Positions 1-11,350 of a DNA stretch of 64,000 bases are shown here, in pieces. The stretch covers positions 14,508,001 through 14,572,000 of the forward strand of contig NC_085107.1 of assembly GCF_030269925.1 (NCBI RefSeq). Reading direction: 5' to 3'. This DNA comes from Bombyx mori (lineage: Eukaryota > Arthropoda > Insecta > Lepidoptera > Bombycidae). The notes beneath the pieces are model-generated. The model had not been told where the DNA came from, ran no database searches, and saw only the letters and a list, made by a program, of their open reading frames with translations. A program made the translations under genes and the position numbers. Each line of letters starts with the position of its first letter. Position 1 is the stretch's first letter.

Positions 1-256
1 ATATCGAAGTCTTGATTACATTGTAGAACAAATGTGTGTTTCGTGTTAGAAATGGGTAGAACAGCACTATCCTCGCTTATAATATACCAAACTCCAAACT
101 CCAATATTCCAAACTCAAAAAAAAAACAACTCATTATTAAATTTATCAAAGCTAGTATTATAAAGTCTACGGCATTCAAAAGACGCCGGCCTTTTTAAAA
201 GTCCCACTTTAAGTCACATGTATAAATAATTACGTTTGAGGTTTCCCTGATCCCGA

Positions 257-519
257 CAAGGGCGGATCCAGCTTTAGCGCCAGGAGGGGGTCACATAGTC
301 AAATTTAGATGCGTTCGTTCCCAAACGTTTGCCATTATACAAAGTTATTATATTATATTAAATTAATTAAATATTGAAGGTATGTAGTTAAATAAAATCT
401 GTATGGTGACAAAATATATAAATAAAATCATTATATTCAATTAGTGGTCCACCTAAGTCCTGGACCCAGCTCAGGGGGTGGTCATGACCCCCATGACCCT
501 CCCCCTGGATCCGCCATTG
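257..519. mobile_element. hAT-type MITE (263 bp) with 8-bp target duplication
   Basis: The ends CAAGGGCGGATCCAG (257-271) and CTGGATCCGCCATTG (505-519) are inverted repeats matching at 14 of 15 positions. They are flanked by the identical 8-mers GATCCCGA at 249-256 and 520-527. Eight-bp duplications and short CA-starting inverted repeats are the hAT superfamily signature. The AT-rich interior has no plausible coding region, so it is non-autonomous. Confidence 0.88.
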
Positions 520-527
520 GATCCCGA

Positions 528-924
528 AATAGCTTAAAGCCATTGAAAGCCTGAAAGGGAATTTAAGTGATTCATTCATTATTTAACAGCTTCAGTTCAC
601 AAATAAAGCGAAAATCAATTTCTAAAGAAGAGTCGTCTAAAAATAGCCCAATTAAAAACGAAACGGTTTTCAAATTGACTTATAGCGACGTCTATATTAA
701 CAATTTGTTTTTAAAAATGCTTATCCTTAAAGTCTACAAGGGCTCAGATTTTTTATTTTGTAATTACGCTTATCTTTAAAGTGGACTATAGGCTCAGATT
801 TTTTGTTTTGTAATTACGGGAAAATATAAAACATGGTAATATAAAACTGGTACACAGTGGATCATTTGAATGAAGTATGAATTGAATTTTTATTATAACA
901 ACGGACAAAAATATTTATTGCTTT
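528..924. other. No recognised feature
   Basis: AT-rich. A short direct repeat (GGCTCAGATTTTTT...TTTTGTAATTACG) occurs near 730-770 and 792-820. The 70-aa frame here has no recognisable domain. Confidence 0.5.
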
Positions 925-1230
925 GTTTTTTTTTCCTACCTATGCTGATAGCCTTGAGAGGCTATTTCAGCTTCACCTTAACATGTAGGTGAGCTCACGG
1001 GGCTCAAACCGAAAGTGTTGCTAACACTGGCCCTAGCGAGAGCAGTGCTTTGCAGAATCTACCCCCGGATCGGAAACGCGACCACTGAGAAGATCCGGTG
1101 AGAAACTCAGTGGGCTGTCTCTATGGGTTAATTCGCTCGTCGAGCCCTTCGTCGCAAGCGACGGGTTCGACTACGACGGTGACCGGTGCTTGTGGTACCT
1201 AAAAGTACCATTGCTTTGGTTGAACTGACG
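925..1230 (-). mobile_element. Bm1-type SINE
   Basis: Minus strand, A run at the left (TTTTTTTTTCCTACCTATGC), then the inverted repeat GATAGCCTTGAGAGGCTAT, the GGGGCTCAAACC and GATCCGG-AGAAACTCAGTGG blocks, and GCTCGTCGAGCCCTTCGTCG. Named Bm1 from memory of the Bombyx SINE. The 5' end is approximate. Confidence 0.8.
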
Positions 1231-1409
1231 AGAAAAGCAAATGAAGTTAGCGGATGCGGTCCTCGTTACCTCGAAACCATGTGGTATTGAACATAGCCGG
1301 AGTCTTTATTGCAATACATAGCGTGCACCGGAATAAAGCATTGGGTAATCTTTCGATTGAAAATTGCTTAGTGTCTTGGCACCTAAGTATCTAGTTTCAT
1401 TATAAAGAT

Positions 1410-1788
1410 TTTTTTTTATTGCTGGAAGGCTGGACGAGCTCACAGCCCACCTGGTGTTAAGTGGTTACTGGAGCCCATAGACATCTACGACGCAAATGCG
1501 CTATAATTGAGATATAAGTTCTAAAACTTAGACATAAACCTTAGGGTCTCAAGTATAGTTACAACGACTACCCCACCCTTCAAGCCGAAACGCATTCCTG
1601 TAGTAATTACGCAAATTATAATTTTGCGGGTTTCGTTTTTATTACACGATGTTACTCCTTCACCGTGGAAGTCAATCGTGAACATTTGTTGAGTACCTAT
1701 TTCATTAGAAAAATTGGTACCCGCCTGGGATTCGAACACCGGTGCATCGCTCAACACGAAACTTATCCCTTAGGCCACGACGACTTCG
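1410..1788 (-). mobile_element. Composite SINE: tRNA-like head, BMC1-type tail
   Basis: Read on the minus strand, a tRNA-like head (A-box TGGCCTAAGGGATAAG, B-box GGTGTTCGAATCCC) leads through a middle block into the BMC1-type 3' tail and an A run. This copy has small rearrangements near 1510-1600. Confidence 0.75.
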
Positions 1789-1901
1789 ACACGACACGAA
1801 TTCTTCTATTACAAAATTTTATATAGTATGTTTATATAGTAAATTTTATATAGTATAGTATATTATCACTCGCACCACGGTAAATGAGAAATGCTTTTAA
1901 A

Positions 1902-2198
1902 CATCGTGTAATAAAAGTGAAACCCGCAAAATTATTATTTGCGTAATTACTGGTGGTAGGACCTGTTGTGAGTCCGCGCGGGTAGGTACCACCGCCCTGC
2001 CTATTTCTGCCGTGAAGAAGTAATGCGTTTCGGTTTGAAGGGTGGGGCAGCCGTTGTAACTATACTGAGACCTTACAACTTATATCTCAAGGTGGGTGGC
2101 GCGTTTACGTTGTAGATGTCTATGGGCTCCAGTAACCACTTAGCAACAGGTGGGCTATGAGCTCGTCCACGCATCTAAGCAATAAAAATAAAAAAAAA
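1902..2198 (+). mobile_element. Composite SINE, head-truncated, BMC1-type tail
   Basis: Starts in the middle block (CATCGTGTAATAAAA), passes the BMC1 start ACTGGTGGTAGGACC and ends in an A-rich tail. It faces the copy at 1410-1788, forming an inverted pair. Confidence 0.8.
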
Positions 2199-3697
2199 CT
2201 GGGCATTTGCGCTGATGATCCGTTTGACAGAGTTCTCGTTATTGAAAGCTTTTCATGTGTTTTTCATTATGGAATGCACAGGTTCAGTGTAGTTTGAAAC
2301 CGTTGGTTGTATATAGAAGCGTTAATTTTATTAAGCGGAAATTAACAACAAAAATAACAGTCTAATAGGACGGTGCACGTACAAAAAACGAAACTAGCTA
2401 GCGCAAGGAATCTCCAAATACGTTAACGATGCGTCAAATAATCATATCCATTTGTTTTATCAAAGTTTTTAACAATATTGTAGATACAACAGAGCATTTT
2501 TAAATTAAAAACGAAAAAAGAAAATGGTTTGGACGGTGAGGGGATTAAATTCGTTGTCCGCCTTTTTGAGGACCGACAACGTGTTTTCTGTGCCTTTTTT
2601 TTTGTCAAAGTGACGTGAAACGTGCGAGCTTCTTTTTTAAAATTTTTACGTGTTATTATTATTTTTGTCTGCGAAGTGTTTTTTTTTATTATTTCTTATT
2701 CTTAACTGTTAAAATTTAAGAGGATTTTCAGCTTAGCTATAATTAATAATAGAATAAAGTTAATTGCAAAGGTATTAGGGTTAAAGAATTAATTCTGATC
2801 AATATGGCCACAGCACTGAAATGTAAGGTTTGTAGGTAATTAAACGAGCTTAAACTATATAATTACTAATGATTCGTTTTAATGATCATTTAATATCAAT
2901 AACGCAGTCTCGAAGCTTAAAAATTCACTACCATTAAGAAAAATATGACAATTCTTCCTTTAATACTGTTTTAGTTATTACGATACATTTCTAAAGAGAA
3001 ACACGTCAATCTAATAATACAGCTAATTGCATTATAAGTATATTCTTATGTGTTTCAGTAGAAATAAATATTTCTATACTTCTAAGACACCATTGCGAAA
3101 ACCAGGAGAAAGCCATTTTTATTAACTACATAATACCAATCAAAATCAAAAAACTAATTTCAGATTAGATAAGTAATCTCTACCGCGAAGCCGTCATGTG
3201 CCCAGATTTGAAAGTTGGCGCTGTCATACAATACAATTTGTTTTTGGACCTTATGTCTCAAGCTGGGGGCTGGCATTCACAGTGACTTCTACAGAATCCG
3301 ATAACCTATGAACACGAGATAGGTTGTGAGATTCTACGCCTATCATAACGCTATATTTTGTTAAAGTAAAAGCAGCCATATTGTAATGTTTTCAAATGCA
3401 ACATGAAATACAAGCACTTACTTGAGTATCGTGGTGATACGGCAATTAATTAAATGAATATCGATTTAAGCATTCCAGCTCATAAACATGAAAATCCTAA
3501 AGTCGTTATCGACTTTGAGACGAGGGGTCAAACTGTCAATTGAATTGAATCGCAACTGCCCCACTCCTCGAGCCGGTATGGACGACAATCTAGCGGTAGA
3601 AATAGGTAAGTTGGCCTGACTTACCCGTTCAAATTCAAAATACGACCCATCACTAGTAAAAATATCTCATCCCCTTTTGTTTTAAATTTAGTCTATA
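2199..3697. other. No recognised feature
   Basis: AT-rich intergenic or intronic DNA; only short frames without recognisable domains. Confidence 0.5.
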
Positions 3698-3914
3698 TCT
3701 ATACTAATATTATAAAGAGGAAAGATTTGTTTGTTTGTTTGTTTCGAATAGGCTCCGAAACTACTGGACCGATTTGAAAAAATATTTTTCCATTAGAAGC
3801 CGACATTGTCCCTGATGAACATAAGCTACTTTTTTTAAAAAAAAAAAATATTTTATTTTTTTGGTTTCATGTGTGTTTTAATGTTTCCGAAGCGAAGCGA
3901 GGGCGGGTCGCTAG
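3698..3914 (+). mobile_element. Helitron-like element
   Basis: Begins TCTATACTAATATTATAAAG and ends GGGCGGGTCGCTAG, between A and T. The TC start, CTAG end and A/T target are Helitron hallmarks; 217 bp, non-coding. Confidence 0.72.
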
Positions 3915-4019
3915 TATTGAATAGTTTAATAAGATTTCATTATGACAGAGATAAATTCATAAAGTTCGATACAGCTCTGAACGATCGTTACCACTTGTAA
4001 GTTAGCGTTGTCCATCCGA

Positions 4020-4320
4020 TTTTATATATAGTGAATTTTCACAATTGAAAACCTTGAAAAGCAATATTCACCATATAACCCTCACCCACCTTACTAAAAT
4101 TGCGTTATATTTAATTAATAACATAATTTTCAATAGCATAGGTATGCTGTTTTAAGTATATATGTTAGACGGCCGTGTCCCTGACGTTCTTATTGTAAAC
4201 GTACTACGTTTCTTATAATAAACGGTTGCACTATAGATTAGCACGAAATCAACTCTGCAGCATTATATATAGTAGTCAATTTCCACTATTGAAAACCTTG
4301 AAAAACCACATTCACAATAT
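4020..4320 (+). repeat. Tandem satellite, unit 1 and start of unit 2
   Basis: Units carry TTTTATATATAGT, ATTGAAAACCTTGAAAA, GCATAGGTATGCT, GTCCCTGACGTTCTTATTG and TTAGCACGAAATCAACTC. The next copies are at 4691-4974 and 6849-6963. Unit length without insertions is about 223-240 bp. Confidence 0.8.
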
Positions 4321-4444
4321 TACTGGTGGTAGGACCTCTTGTGAGTCCGCGCGGGTAGGTACCACCGCCCTGCCTATTTCTGCCGTGAAGCAGTAATGCG
4401 TTTCGGTTTGAAGGGTGGGGCAGCCGTTGTAACTATACTGAGAT
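4321..4444 (+). mobile_element. BMC1-type tail, 124-bp first half of a tandem duplication
   Basis: The first 124 bp of the BMC1 tail (to ACTGAGAT) are followed immediately by a second start of the same sequence at 4445. The two are nearly identical. Confidence 0.85.
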
Positions 4445-4690
4445 TACTAGTGGTAGGACCTCTTGTGAGTCCGCGCGGGTAGGTACCACCGCCCTGCCTA
4501 TTTCTGCCGTGAAGCAGTAATGCGTTTCGGTTTGAAGGGTGGGGCAGCCGTTGTAACTATACTGAGATCTTAGAATTTATATCTCAAGGTGGGTGGCGCA
4601 TTTACGTTGTAGATGTCCATGGGCTCCAGTAACCACTTAACAACAGATGGGCTGTGCGCTCGTCCAACCATCTAAGCAATAAAAAAAAAA
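4445..4690 (+). mobile_element. BMC1-type LINE 3' tail
   Basis: Complete tail from TACTAGTGGTAGGACC to CTAAGCAATAAAAAAAAA, inserted in the second unit of the 4.0-7.0 kb satellite. Confidence 0.88.
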
Positions 4691-4974
4691 ACCCTCGCCC
4701 ACCCTACCGAAACTACGGTCTAAGTTAATAACATAATTTTGAATAGCATAGGTATGCTGCTTTATATATATATGTTAGACGGACGTGTCCCTGACGTTCT
4801 TATTGTTTAATAAGCGGTTGCACTTTAGATTAGCACGAAATCAACTCTGCAACATTATATATAGTAGTCAATTTCCACTATTGAAAACCTTGAACAACCA
4901 TATTCACCATATAATCCTCGCCCACCCTACCGAAACTACGGTCTAAGTTAATAACATAATTTTGAATAGCATAG
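4691..4974 (+). repeat. Tandem satellite, rest of unit 2 and start of unit 3
   Basis: Continues the unit after the BMC1 insertion and starts the third at about 4858; ends at AATAGCATAG where the 1.87-kb insertion begins. Confidence 0.8.
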
Positions 4975-6848
4975 AAGAAGAAGAAGGGTCGTCGTACCCC
5001 CTTTCGGGGGCACGGAACGGGCCTCGGGGCAAACCCCACTGCCCGGAACGAAGCTCCCTGCCACACAGGGCAGGGGTGAAATGTTGCAAGACGGGATTAG
5101 GGGGGCTGTTCGTATGCGCGTTCGGCGCACTCCACATCGACAAAAATATATACATAAACATAATACGATGGGCTTGATTTTAAGCGACGGCTTGATGCCC
5201 GCGGAGGAGTCATCCCCATCAGACATGATATGGCTATCCTAAGTCGGTCACGCGGACATCAGGAGCACCCTCACTAGGAAGTCTTTACTAATTTACAGCT
5301 AATTATTGCTGACCCTATCAGTCACTGCCAGTTATTAAATAAAGTAAATAATGAAAGGAAGGGGTGAAATTTAAACAAGGTCTATATTACTATTAATGTC
5401 TAATGTCTGTGATTATCAAAAAGAAAAAGAATCAACTAGTTCGATTTAAATTCAATTAATAAATAAAGAAAGAAAATCAATTAATCAAAAATTACAACTA
5501 GTGGGTAGTAAAATAAAAAATAGAAAAACGAATTAAGAATTAATATACAGTTAATAACTAAAATTTGATGCTTATATAACAAAGCTACAAAACTACAAAA
5601 CTACAATACGGAGGCGGTTGCAGCCATCAGCACCTATCACTAATACTAATTAATACTTAATAATTCATTAAAAAAGTTAAGTTAAATGAGAATGAGAAAA
5701 ATTTATGTTGATATCTAATAAAATAATAATAGTACAATGATAGTGATAACTATAGAGAGAGGAACTTCGATATTACTAATCTATGGTAGCGGTAAGGGTG
5801 CAACCAAGACGGGTCCCGGAGGACGAACCCCGGCCAGAAGATCGCAGGGCCGGATTGCCCCGGATTTGAGGGTCCAGAAACACAGGTTCTGGATCAGGAA
5901 GCCCAGGGTTCAACGGCCGAGCGATCCACAACCGTAGGGGTCGAACTCCCCTTCCCACTCAGCACTACACCGAAAACCGCTAAGTTCTTAAAATAATATA
6001 GTGGAATATTAGAAAACAATAAATAAGGAAGTTTTAATTAAATGACACAGAATACTACTTAACAGGACAGATCGACCGAAAACCGCAACCAACAACCGTG
6101 CCTAATATGAGTGATGAACAACGACAGGGACAGCTTAATATTGTCGATCGGTATGCCAATATTAAATTACGGTGTGAAATTACGTATTTAAATGGATGGA
6201 AAAAAAATATATATTAATGTATAAGAGGGTAGAATTGAAAAAAGATGCAAATTGAATGTGCGGTTTGTATATAATTGGGACTCGTTGTTATTCGCTTAGA
6301 GCGAGACGGCACTAGCAATACTACTTAAATGATTAATTAAAAACTTAACTACTTAAATATTGACAATTATGAATAAGAAAAATATAAACTGAATTAATAC
6401 TAGTAATGTGAATTATAAAGGGAATCAATTATATACAATCTACACTAAACTTAAACTTAACTTAAGACCTACCTGTGATGGCTCCGACGCCGCAGACCTG
6501 TGAAGGATTGGCCTTCGGGTGTTGGTAGCAGCCCCTCCTAACCCCAAAGGGTAGGGGAGGACTGGGAACAGACACGGGCGGCCAGACTCAATGGCGCTCA
6601 CGTACACCAATTTTATTAAAAAATAAAATGGTTACGCAGCTTTCACAGGCTGATCGACACCTACCCGCTATTAACCAATGTTAAGAATAAAAGTGTCAAT
6701 CAACTCACCTGTTCCCGGGTCCTGCGTTACGCTGCTCGGAATGTCTCCACCCGAAGCAGCACCGCTAGATAAAACACTCGCACTTTGGGCACACACTGAC
6801 TGCACAGCACAACACAGCAAGGGGCCACTTAGCCTGGTGTCCCGGGGG
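4975..6848 (-). mobile_element. Unclassified 1.87-kb insertion with 10-bp target duplication
   Basis: It interrupts the satellite between two copies of AATAGCATAG (4965-4974 and 6849-6858). It has no terminal inverted or direct repeats. Its ends are GC-rich, its centre AT-rich, with another GC-rich patch at 5790-5960. On the minus strand it ends in a short run of CTT triplets, as a retroposon 3' end might; the minus orientation is inferred from this only. Near its other end (6700-6720) the minus strand reads CAGGTGAGTT, a strong splice-donor match. No frame longer than about 90 codons exists. A non-autonomous LINE derivative or a retroposed transcript are the main options. Confidence 0.6.
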
Positions 6849-6963
6849 AATAGCATAGGTATGCTGCTTTATATTTATATGTTAGACGGACGTGTCCCTG
6901 ACGTTCTGATTGCATAGTTAACGGCTGCACTTTAGATTAGCACGAAATCAACTCCGCAACATT
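6849..6963 (+). repeat. Tandem satellite, end of unit 3
   Basis: Repeats AATAGCATAG and then continues GTATGCTGCTTTATAT to CGAAATCAACTCCGCAACAT, completing the interrupted unit. Confidence 0.8.
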
Positions 6964-7514
6964 ATGAAACTCGGTTAACATACGCGACATGCAATCTCGG
7001 CGGCTCCCCTGAACCCAATTTATTGGAAAGTCAATTTTCTCGTCGGATGCAGGCTTCGGGTTTAGAAGTTCAAGGCTGTGCACCGGGAGGCAAGCGGAAA
7101 CTTGAAACCAGGGGTGTCTCTCGAGATCGATTTAAACGAGAAATTATAGTGCTTCTTTGAAAACTAAGTGAAACTGATATTTAGAGCGGTTATTTCTAGG
7201 TATTTTTAGAACAATTTTGAAAAATTTATCGGTTTTCATTATGATTCGTGTTAAGCTTTGCTTTATTATAATTATTATATTTTTTTTTGTTTTCTTTTGT
7301 ATTTTTTTTATTATACTGACTCATAATGTTTCTTATGTTTGTGGTATGCAGATTGTACTTTTAAAACTGCCGTTTATTAATAAATACATACATTGGCAAT
7401 TTTTTTTCGTTCAATACGCCTCTTCCTCTGTTATATTTCCCTAGGATTGCCGTTTATGATCATATTTCCCATTTTTGGCTTACACGACCCATTCTTTTTT
7501 ATTTATTGCTGAGA
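6964..7514. other. No recognised feature
   Basis: A moderately GC-rich patch at 6990-7140, then T-rich sequence. The 75-aa frame at 7217-7444 is low-complexity. Confidence 0.5.
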
Positions 7515-7614
7515 TGACCTCTTGTGAGTCCGCACGGGTAGGTACCACCACCCCGCCTATTTCTGCCGTGAAGCAGTAATGCGTTTCGGTTTGAAGGGTG
7601 GGGCAGCCGTTGTA
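7515..7614 (+). mobile_element. BMC1-type tail, 5' part, split by mariner
   Basis: Starts GACCTCTTGTGAGTCC and is cut at GCAGCCGTTGTA by the mariner insertion; continues at 8903. Confidence 0.88.
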
Positions 7615-8902
7615 CTAGGCTGCACTAAAAGTATCGGGAATGGAATATTTCCACTGTTCCTGTCATATTAAAATCTTTTTAATTAAAAACTCCTTGGTTT
7701 TAAAAACCGAATACCATTTATTTATTTAAAAAAAGATTCTCGGTCTTGTCACGAGGTTTTGTCAAACTTGTTTAGTCGTTAAGAAAATGGAATTGACTCG
7801 AGAAAATTCAAGAGCGATGATTTATTATGACTTTCGAAGTGGTTTAACACAAAAACAGTGTGTTGACCGGATGATTTCTGCATTTGGTGATGAAGTCCCA
7901 TCCAAAACCATAATTTATCGCTGGTTTGCTGAGTTTCAACGTGGACGTGTCAAGCTCAGTGATGATCCCCGTCAAGGTCGTCCAAAAACTGCAGTCACCC
8001 AAGAAAACGTTGATGCTGTGCGTAAGCTGATTGAGGAAGATCGACATGTGACATACCGCGAAATTCAGGCAACTTTAGACATTGGCATGAGTCAAATATA
8101 AACAATCTTGCATGAACAATTAGGTGTAAAAAATTTGTTTTCCCGATGGATACCGCATTCGCTCTGTGAAGAGCAAAAAGCGGCTCGCGTTACTTGGTGC
8201 GTCAGAACTCTCGAAAGATTCCACGCAGGATCCTCAAATGCTGTATACAACATTGTATCAGGTGACGAATCCTGGATATACGCGTACGAACCCGAAACAA
8301 AAAACCAGTCACGAGTTTGGGTGTTCGAAAATGAGTTAAAGCCAACAAAAGTTGTACGTTCACGGAGTGTTGCAAAAAAAATGGTGGCCACGTTTGTCTC
8401 CAAAACCGGCCATGTTACGACTATTCCTCTTGAGGGACAAAGAACGGTTAATGCAGAATGGTATGCTAGCATTTGTTTGCCACAGGTCGTTTCTGAACTC
8501 CGTAAAGAGAACTGCAGCCGCCGCATCATCCTCCATCACGACAATGCGAGTTCTCACACCGCGCACAGAACAAAATAGTTTTTAGAGCAAGAAAACATAG
8601 AATTATTAGACCATCCGCCGTACAGCCCCGACCTAAGCCCTAATGATTTCTATACTTTCCCTAAAATAAAGAATAAATTGCGTGGACAGAGATTTTCATC
8701 ACCTGAAGAACCTGTGGACGCCTACAAAACGGCCATTTTGGAGACCCCAACTTCCGAATGGAATGGTTGCTTCAATTATTGGTTCCATCGTAATGGAAAA
8801 ATGCGTCAAATTTCGCGGAGAATACTTCGAAAAGCAATAAATACATTTTTAGATAGTAATGTTGTGTCACTTCGTTAATTCCCGAAATTTTCAATGCCGC
8901 CG
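7615..8902 (+). mobile_element. Full-length mariner element nested in a BMC1 copy
   Basis: A 1288-bp element between TA dinucleotides at 7613-7614 and 8903-8904. The ends are imperfect inverted repeats; both contain TTCGGGAA- or ATCGGGAA-type cores about 20 bp inside the termini. The flanking BMC1 sequence is cut at ...CCGTTG-TA and resumes TA-ACTATAC, exactly the uninterrupted order of other BMC1 copies in the window. The insertion site and the TA duplication are therefore unambiguous. Confidence 0.92.
7787..8878 (+). pseudogene. Mariner transposase, single frame with two nonsense codons
   Basis: A 363-codon frame from the ATG of MELTRENSRAMIYYDFRSGL to a final TAA, the usual mariner transposase length. 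It is interrupted only by an in-frame TAA at 8099-8101 and TAG at 8576-8578; there is no frameshift. The N-terminal half is the DNA-binding helix-turn-helix region (TIIYRWFAEFQRGR). The catalytic triad is present: SGDESWIY, HHDNASSHTA, and YSPDLSPNDF, with 34 residues between the second and third Asp (D,D34D). The first stop falls soon after the helix-turn-helix part, the second between the second and third catalytic Asp, so no active enzyme can be made from this copy. Its inverted repeats could still be mobilised by a related active copy elsewhere. Confidence 0.93.
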
Positions 8903-8984
8903 TAACTATACTTAGAACTTATATTTCAAGGTGGGTGGCGCATTTACATTGTAGATGTCTATGGGCTCCAGTAACCACTTAGCA
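8903..8984 (+). mobile_element. BMC1-type tail, 3' part, split by mariner
   Basis: Resumes TAACTATACTTAGAACTT and runs to CCACTTAGCAC; the usual terminal segment with A run is missing. Confidence 0.82.
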
Positions 8985-10335
8985 CTTAGATATGTTAAAG
9001 TGTGTAGATTATGTTCAGTCGATTTAATTGTACACTACGACAAAAAAAAAATTGTCTACATTTGATTACATATTTTTGATTTAAAGTTTTATATATCTGG
9101 GCGGGTGCAACCCTTTGACATAAGTCGAGTCGCGGATTCGTGTTTAAAGTTCAAGGTGAAACAAGATGAAAATTCACCGAACGGAAATTTTGTGCAATAC
9201 GAACCACGGAGGCGTTCGGCGAAGAATTTCATCGTCTTTGACATATATCGCAATGAATATTTTGATGATGCATTGAATGTCAATATTAATACCTGTTAAA
9301 AAAGGGAAAAAAATCTTTCAAAAATTCTAAAATTTTTTGGGAACATCATGTTTCTTAGAAACGATTACAATAATTAAAACGTTAAGGTATTTCTTTGTTC
9401 ATGCTTTGACGATGAATTTTAATCTGAGAGAACTGATTCATAAAGTGATGTAAATTACTTTTTTCTAACAATTGCTTTCTTGAATATTAAATAAGAAATA
9501 TTTATAAACTGAGTTGATTAATTAGTAAGAAGCAGGTTACTATGATATTTACTTTGTATTACCAATTTACATTACTTTAATTTCTGCACATCAGTTCGTT
9601 AAAAGGACATAATTTTATTTCAAGTTGTTTTGGATAGATCAAATAAAATCAATAACGTTTAAGACTTTTTAGCGGGAACGCGAGGAGTGAAGTGGTGTAA
9701 TTTGTTTTATTTTGTCTATTTGGTGTTTCTTCAGATTTAAATGTGTAATAATAGTGGTTTAACTGTTTAATATCTGTGAAAGTGCAAAAAATGTGAGAAA
9801 ATGAAACAAAGCCGCTTCTCTGGATCTTCCAAAAAGTCCACTGAAAAAGTATCAGTAAATGACCACCATTTTACTGAGATTATATTATTATTTCATTCCA
9901 TATCATCTTATCTCATTTCATATGATTTCATTTCATTTCATAATATCATTTTCATATAAATAAAATATTAAACTGTATGGTATGATACCTTTGCCTTTCT
10001 AATTGAAAAAATAAAACTACTACTACTACTACTCAAGAACGTTTAAAACAGAGACTCTGTGACACTAATATGTCATCATATAAACGATTATCTATAGCGT
10101 ATATACATAGATATAAAAAAATCTTTACTACGTTAATTGTAGGCTTACTATTTATTGTACGTACTATTGTCACCTTTATTTCTACCGCGAACCCCTCTTG
10201 CGTTTTTTTTAGTGACTGACTGAACTGGACCTCCGAGCTGTTTTGTTGTCTATGGGATCCGTTAACACAAGGCTTGCTTTCAACTAGTCTAATCATTCGG
10301 TAAAATAAAAAAAAAAACTGTAGAAATAACTCTTG
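8985..10335. other. No recognised gene
   Basis: AT-rich. The 64-aa frame at 9105-9299 has less biased codons than its surroundings but matches no family I know. Short simple repeats (ATTTC)n near 9890-9950 and (ACT)n at 10016-10032. Confidence 0.45.
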
Positions 10336-10575
10336 TTTTTTATTGCTTAGATGGGTGGACGAGCTCACAGCCCACCTGGTATTAAATGGTTACTGGAGCC
10401 CATAGACATGTACAACGTAAATGCGCCACCCACCTTGAGATAAGTTCTAAGGTCTCAAGTATAGTTACAACGGCTGCCCCACCCTTCAAGCCGAATCTAA
10501 TTGCTGCTTCACGGCAGAAATAGGCAGAGTGGTGGTACCTACCCGTGTGGACTTACAGGAGGTCCTACCACCAGT
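10336..10575 (-). mobile_element. BMC1-type LINE 3' tail
   Basis: TTTTTTATTGCTTAGATGGG at the left to CCTACCACCAGTAA at the right: a full-length tail on the minus strand. Confidence 0.88.
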
Positions 10576-10705
10576 AAAAACGAAATGTTTTAAAATGAAA
10601 GAAAGAAATGTTATAAAAGACTAGAGAAAAGAGAAACGTGATTTCGTTGCCGAGCCAAATACATATATATATACACGTGTACACATGTACATAATATTAT
10701 ACATA

Positions 10706-11120
10706 CTAGAGGTCCCGCAGTAGTCGAAATTCGACTATAATTAATTGGAATTGTTAGTTTGTACACTATTATTTTATACTTCTATAATCACAAATTTCGC
10801 CAAGACTACACTATAGAACAATATTAATAAAGACAAACAATATATTTTAATCTATTCTCAATTTGACCACAGACGTCAAGAACAAAAGTTTGACAATAAA
10901 TAGTATGCATGCGTGTGTGCGTTAAATACATGGTAGTTAGTGTGTGTAATGTTTTCTTTATTGATTTAATATATCTTTTATGCATTATTTTAAAAAAATA
11001 TTAGCATTGTGCACTTCTTCTCTATATTCTGTATAAGTGTGGAAAATTTCATACTCCTCCGTCCGCGCAATTTTCGTAAAAAGGGATACAAAGTTTTTGC
11101 TTCACGTATTAATATATAGA
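10706..11120 (-). mobile_element. Helitron-like element
   Basis: On the minus strand begins TCTATATATTAATACGTGAA and ends ACTGCGGGACCTCTAG. Related to 21413-22092. Confidence 0.7.
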
Positions 11121-11350
11121 TTATGTCCATTATATACAATTTGGGAACGGTGTATGCATTATGCGTGAGTGTTGGTAACGAACAATCGTTGTTTTTGACT
11201 CGAGTTACTACTGTTTTATGTAAATACTGCGGCAGTCGGTCCGGTTGATTCTAATATAACGAGGATATTGAATTCAAATAAAAAGGGGCATATGTAGAAG
11301 TCATTTTGTACTGAAACTAGTATATTTTATTTAGTTACGAATAGATCTCA

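Noticed and set aside
4948..5226. Overlapping frames in the GC-rich patch
   Set aside because: Several frames on both strands overlap the end of the 1.87-kb insertion; none has a domain.
9105..9299. 64-aa frame as a host exon
   Set aside because: Both strands are open over the same stretch, no convincing splice pair and no recognisable domain.
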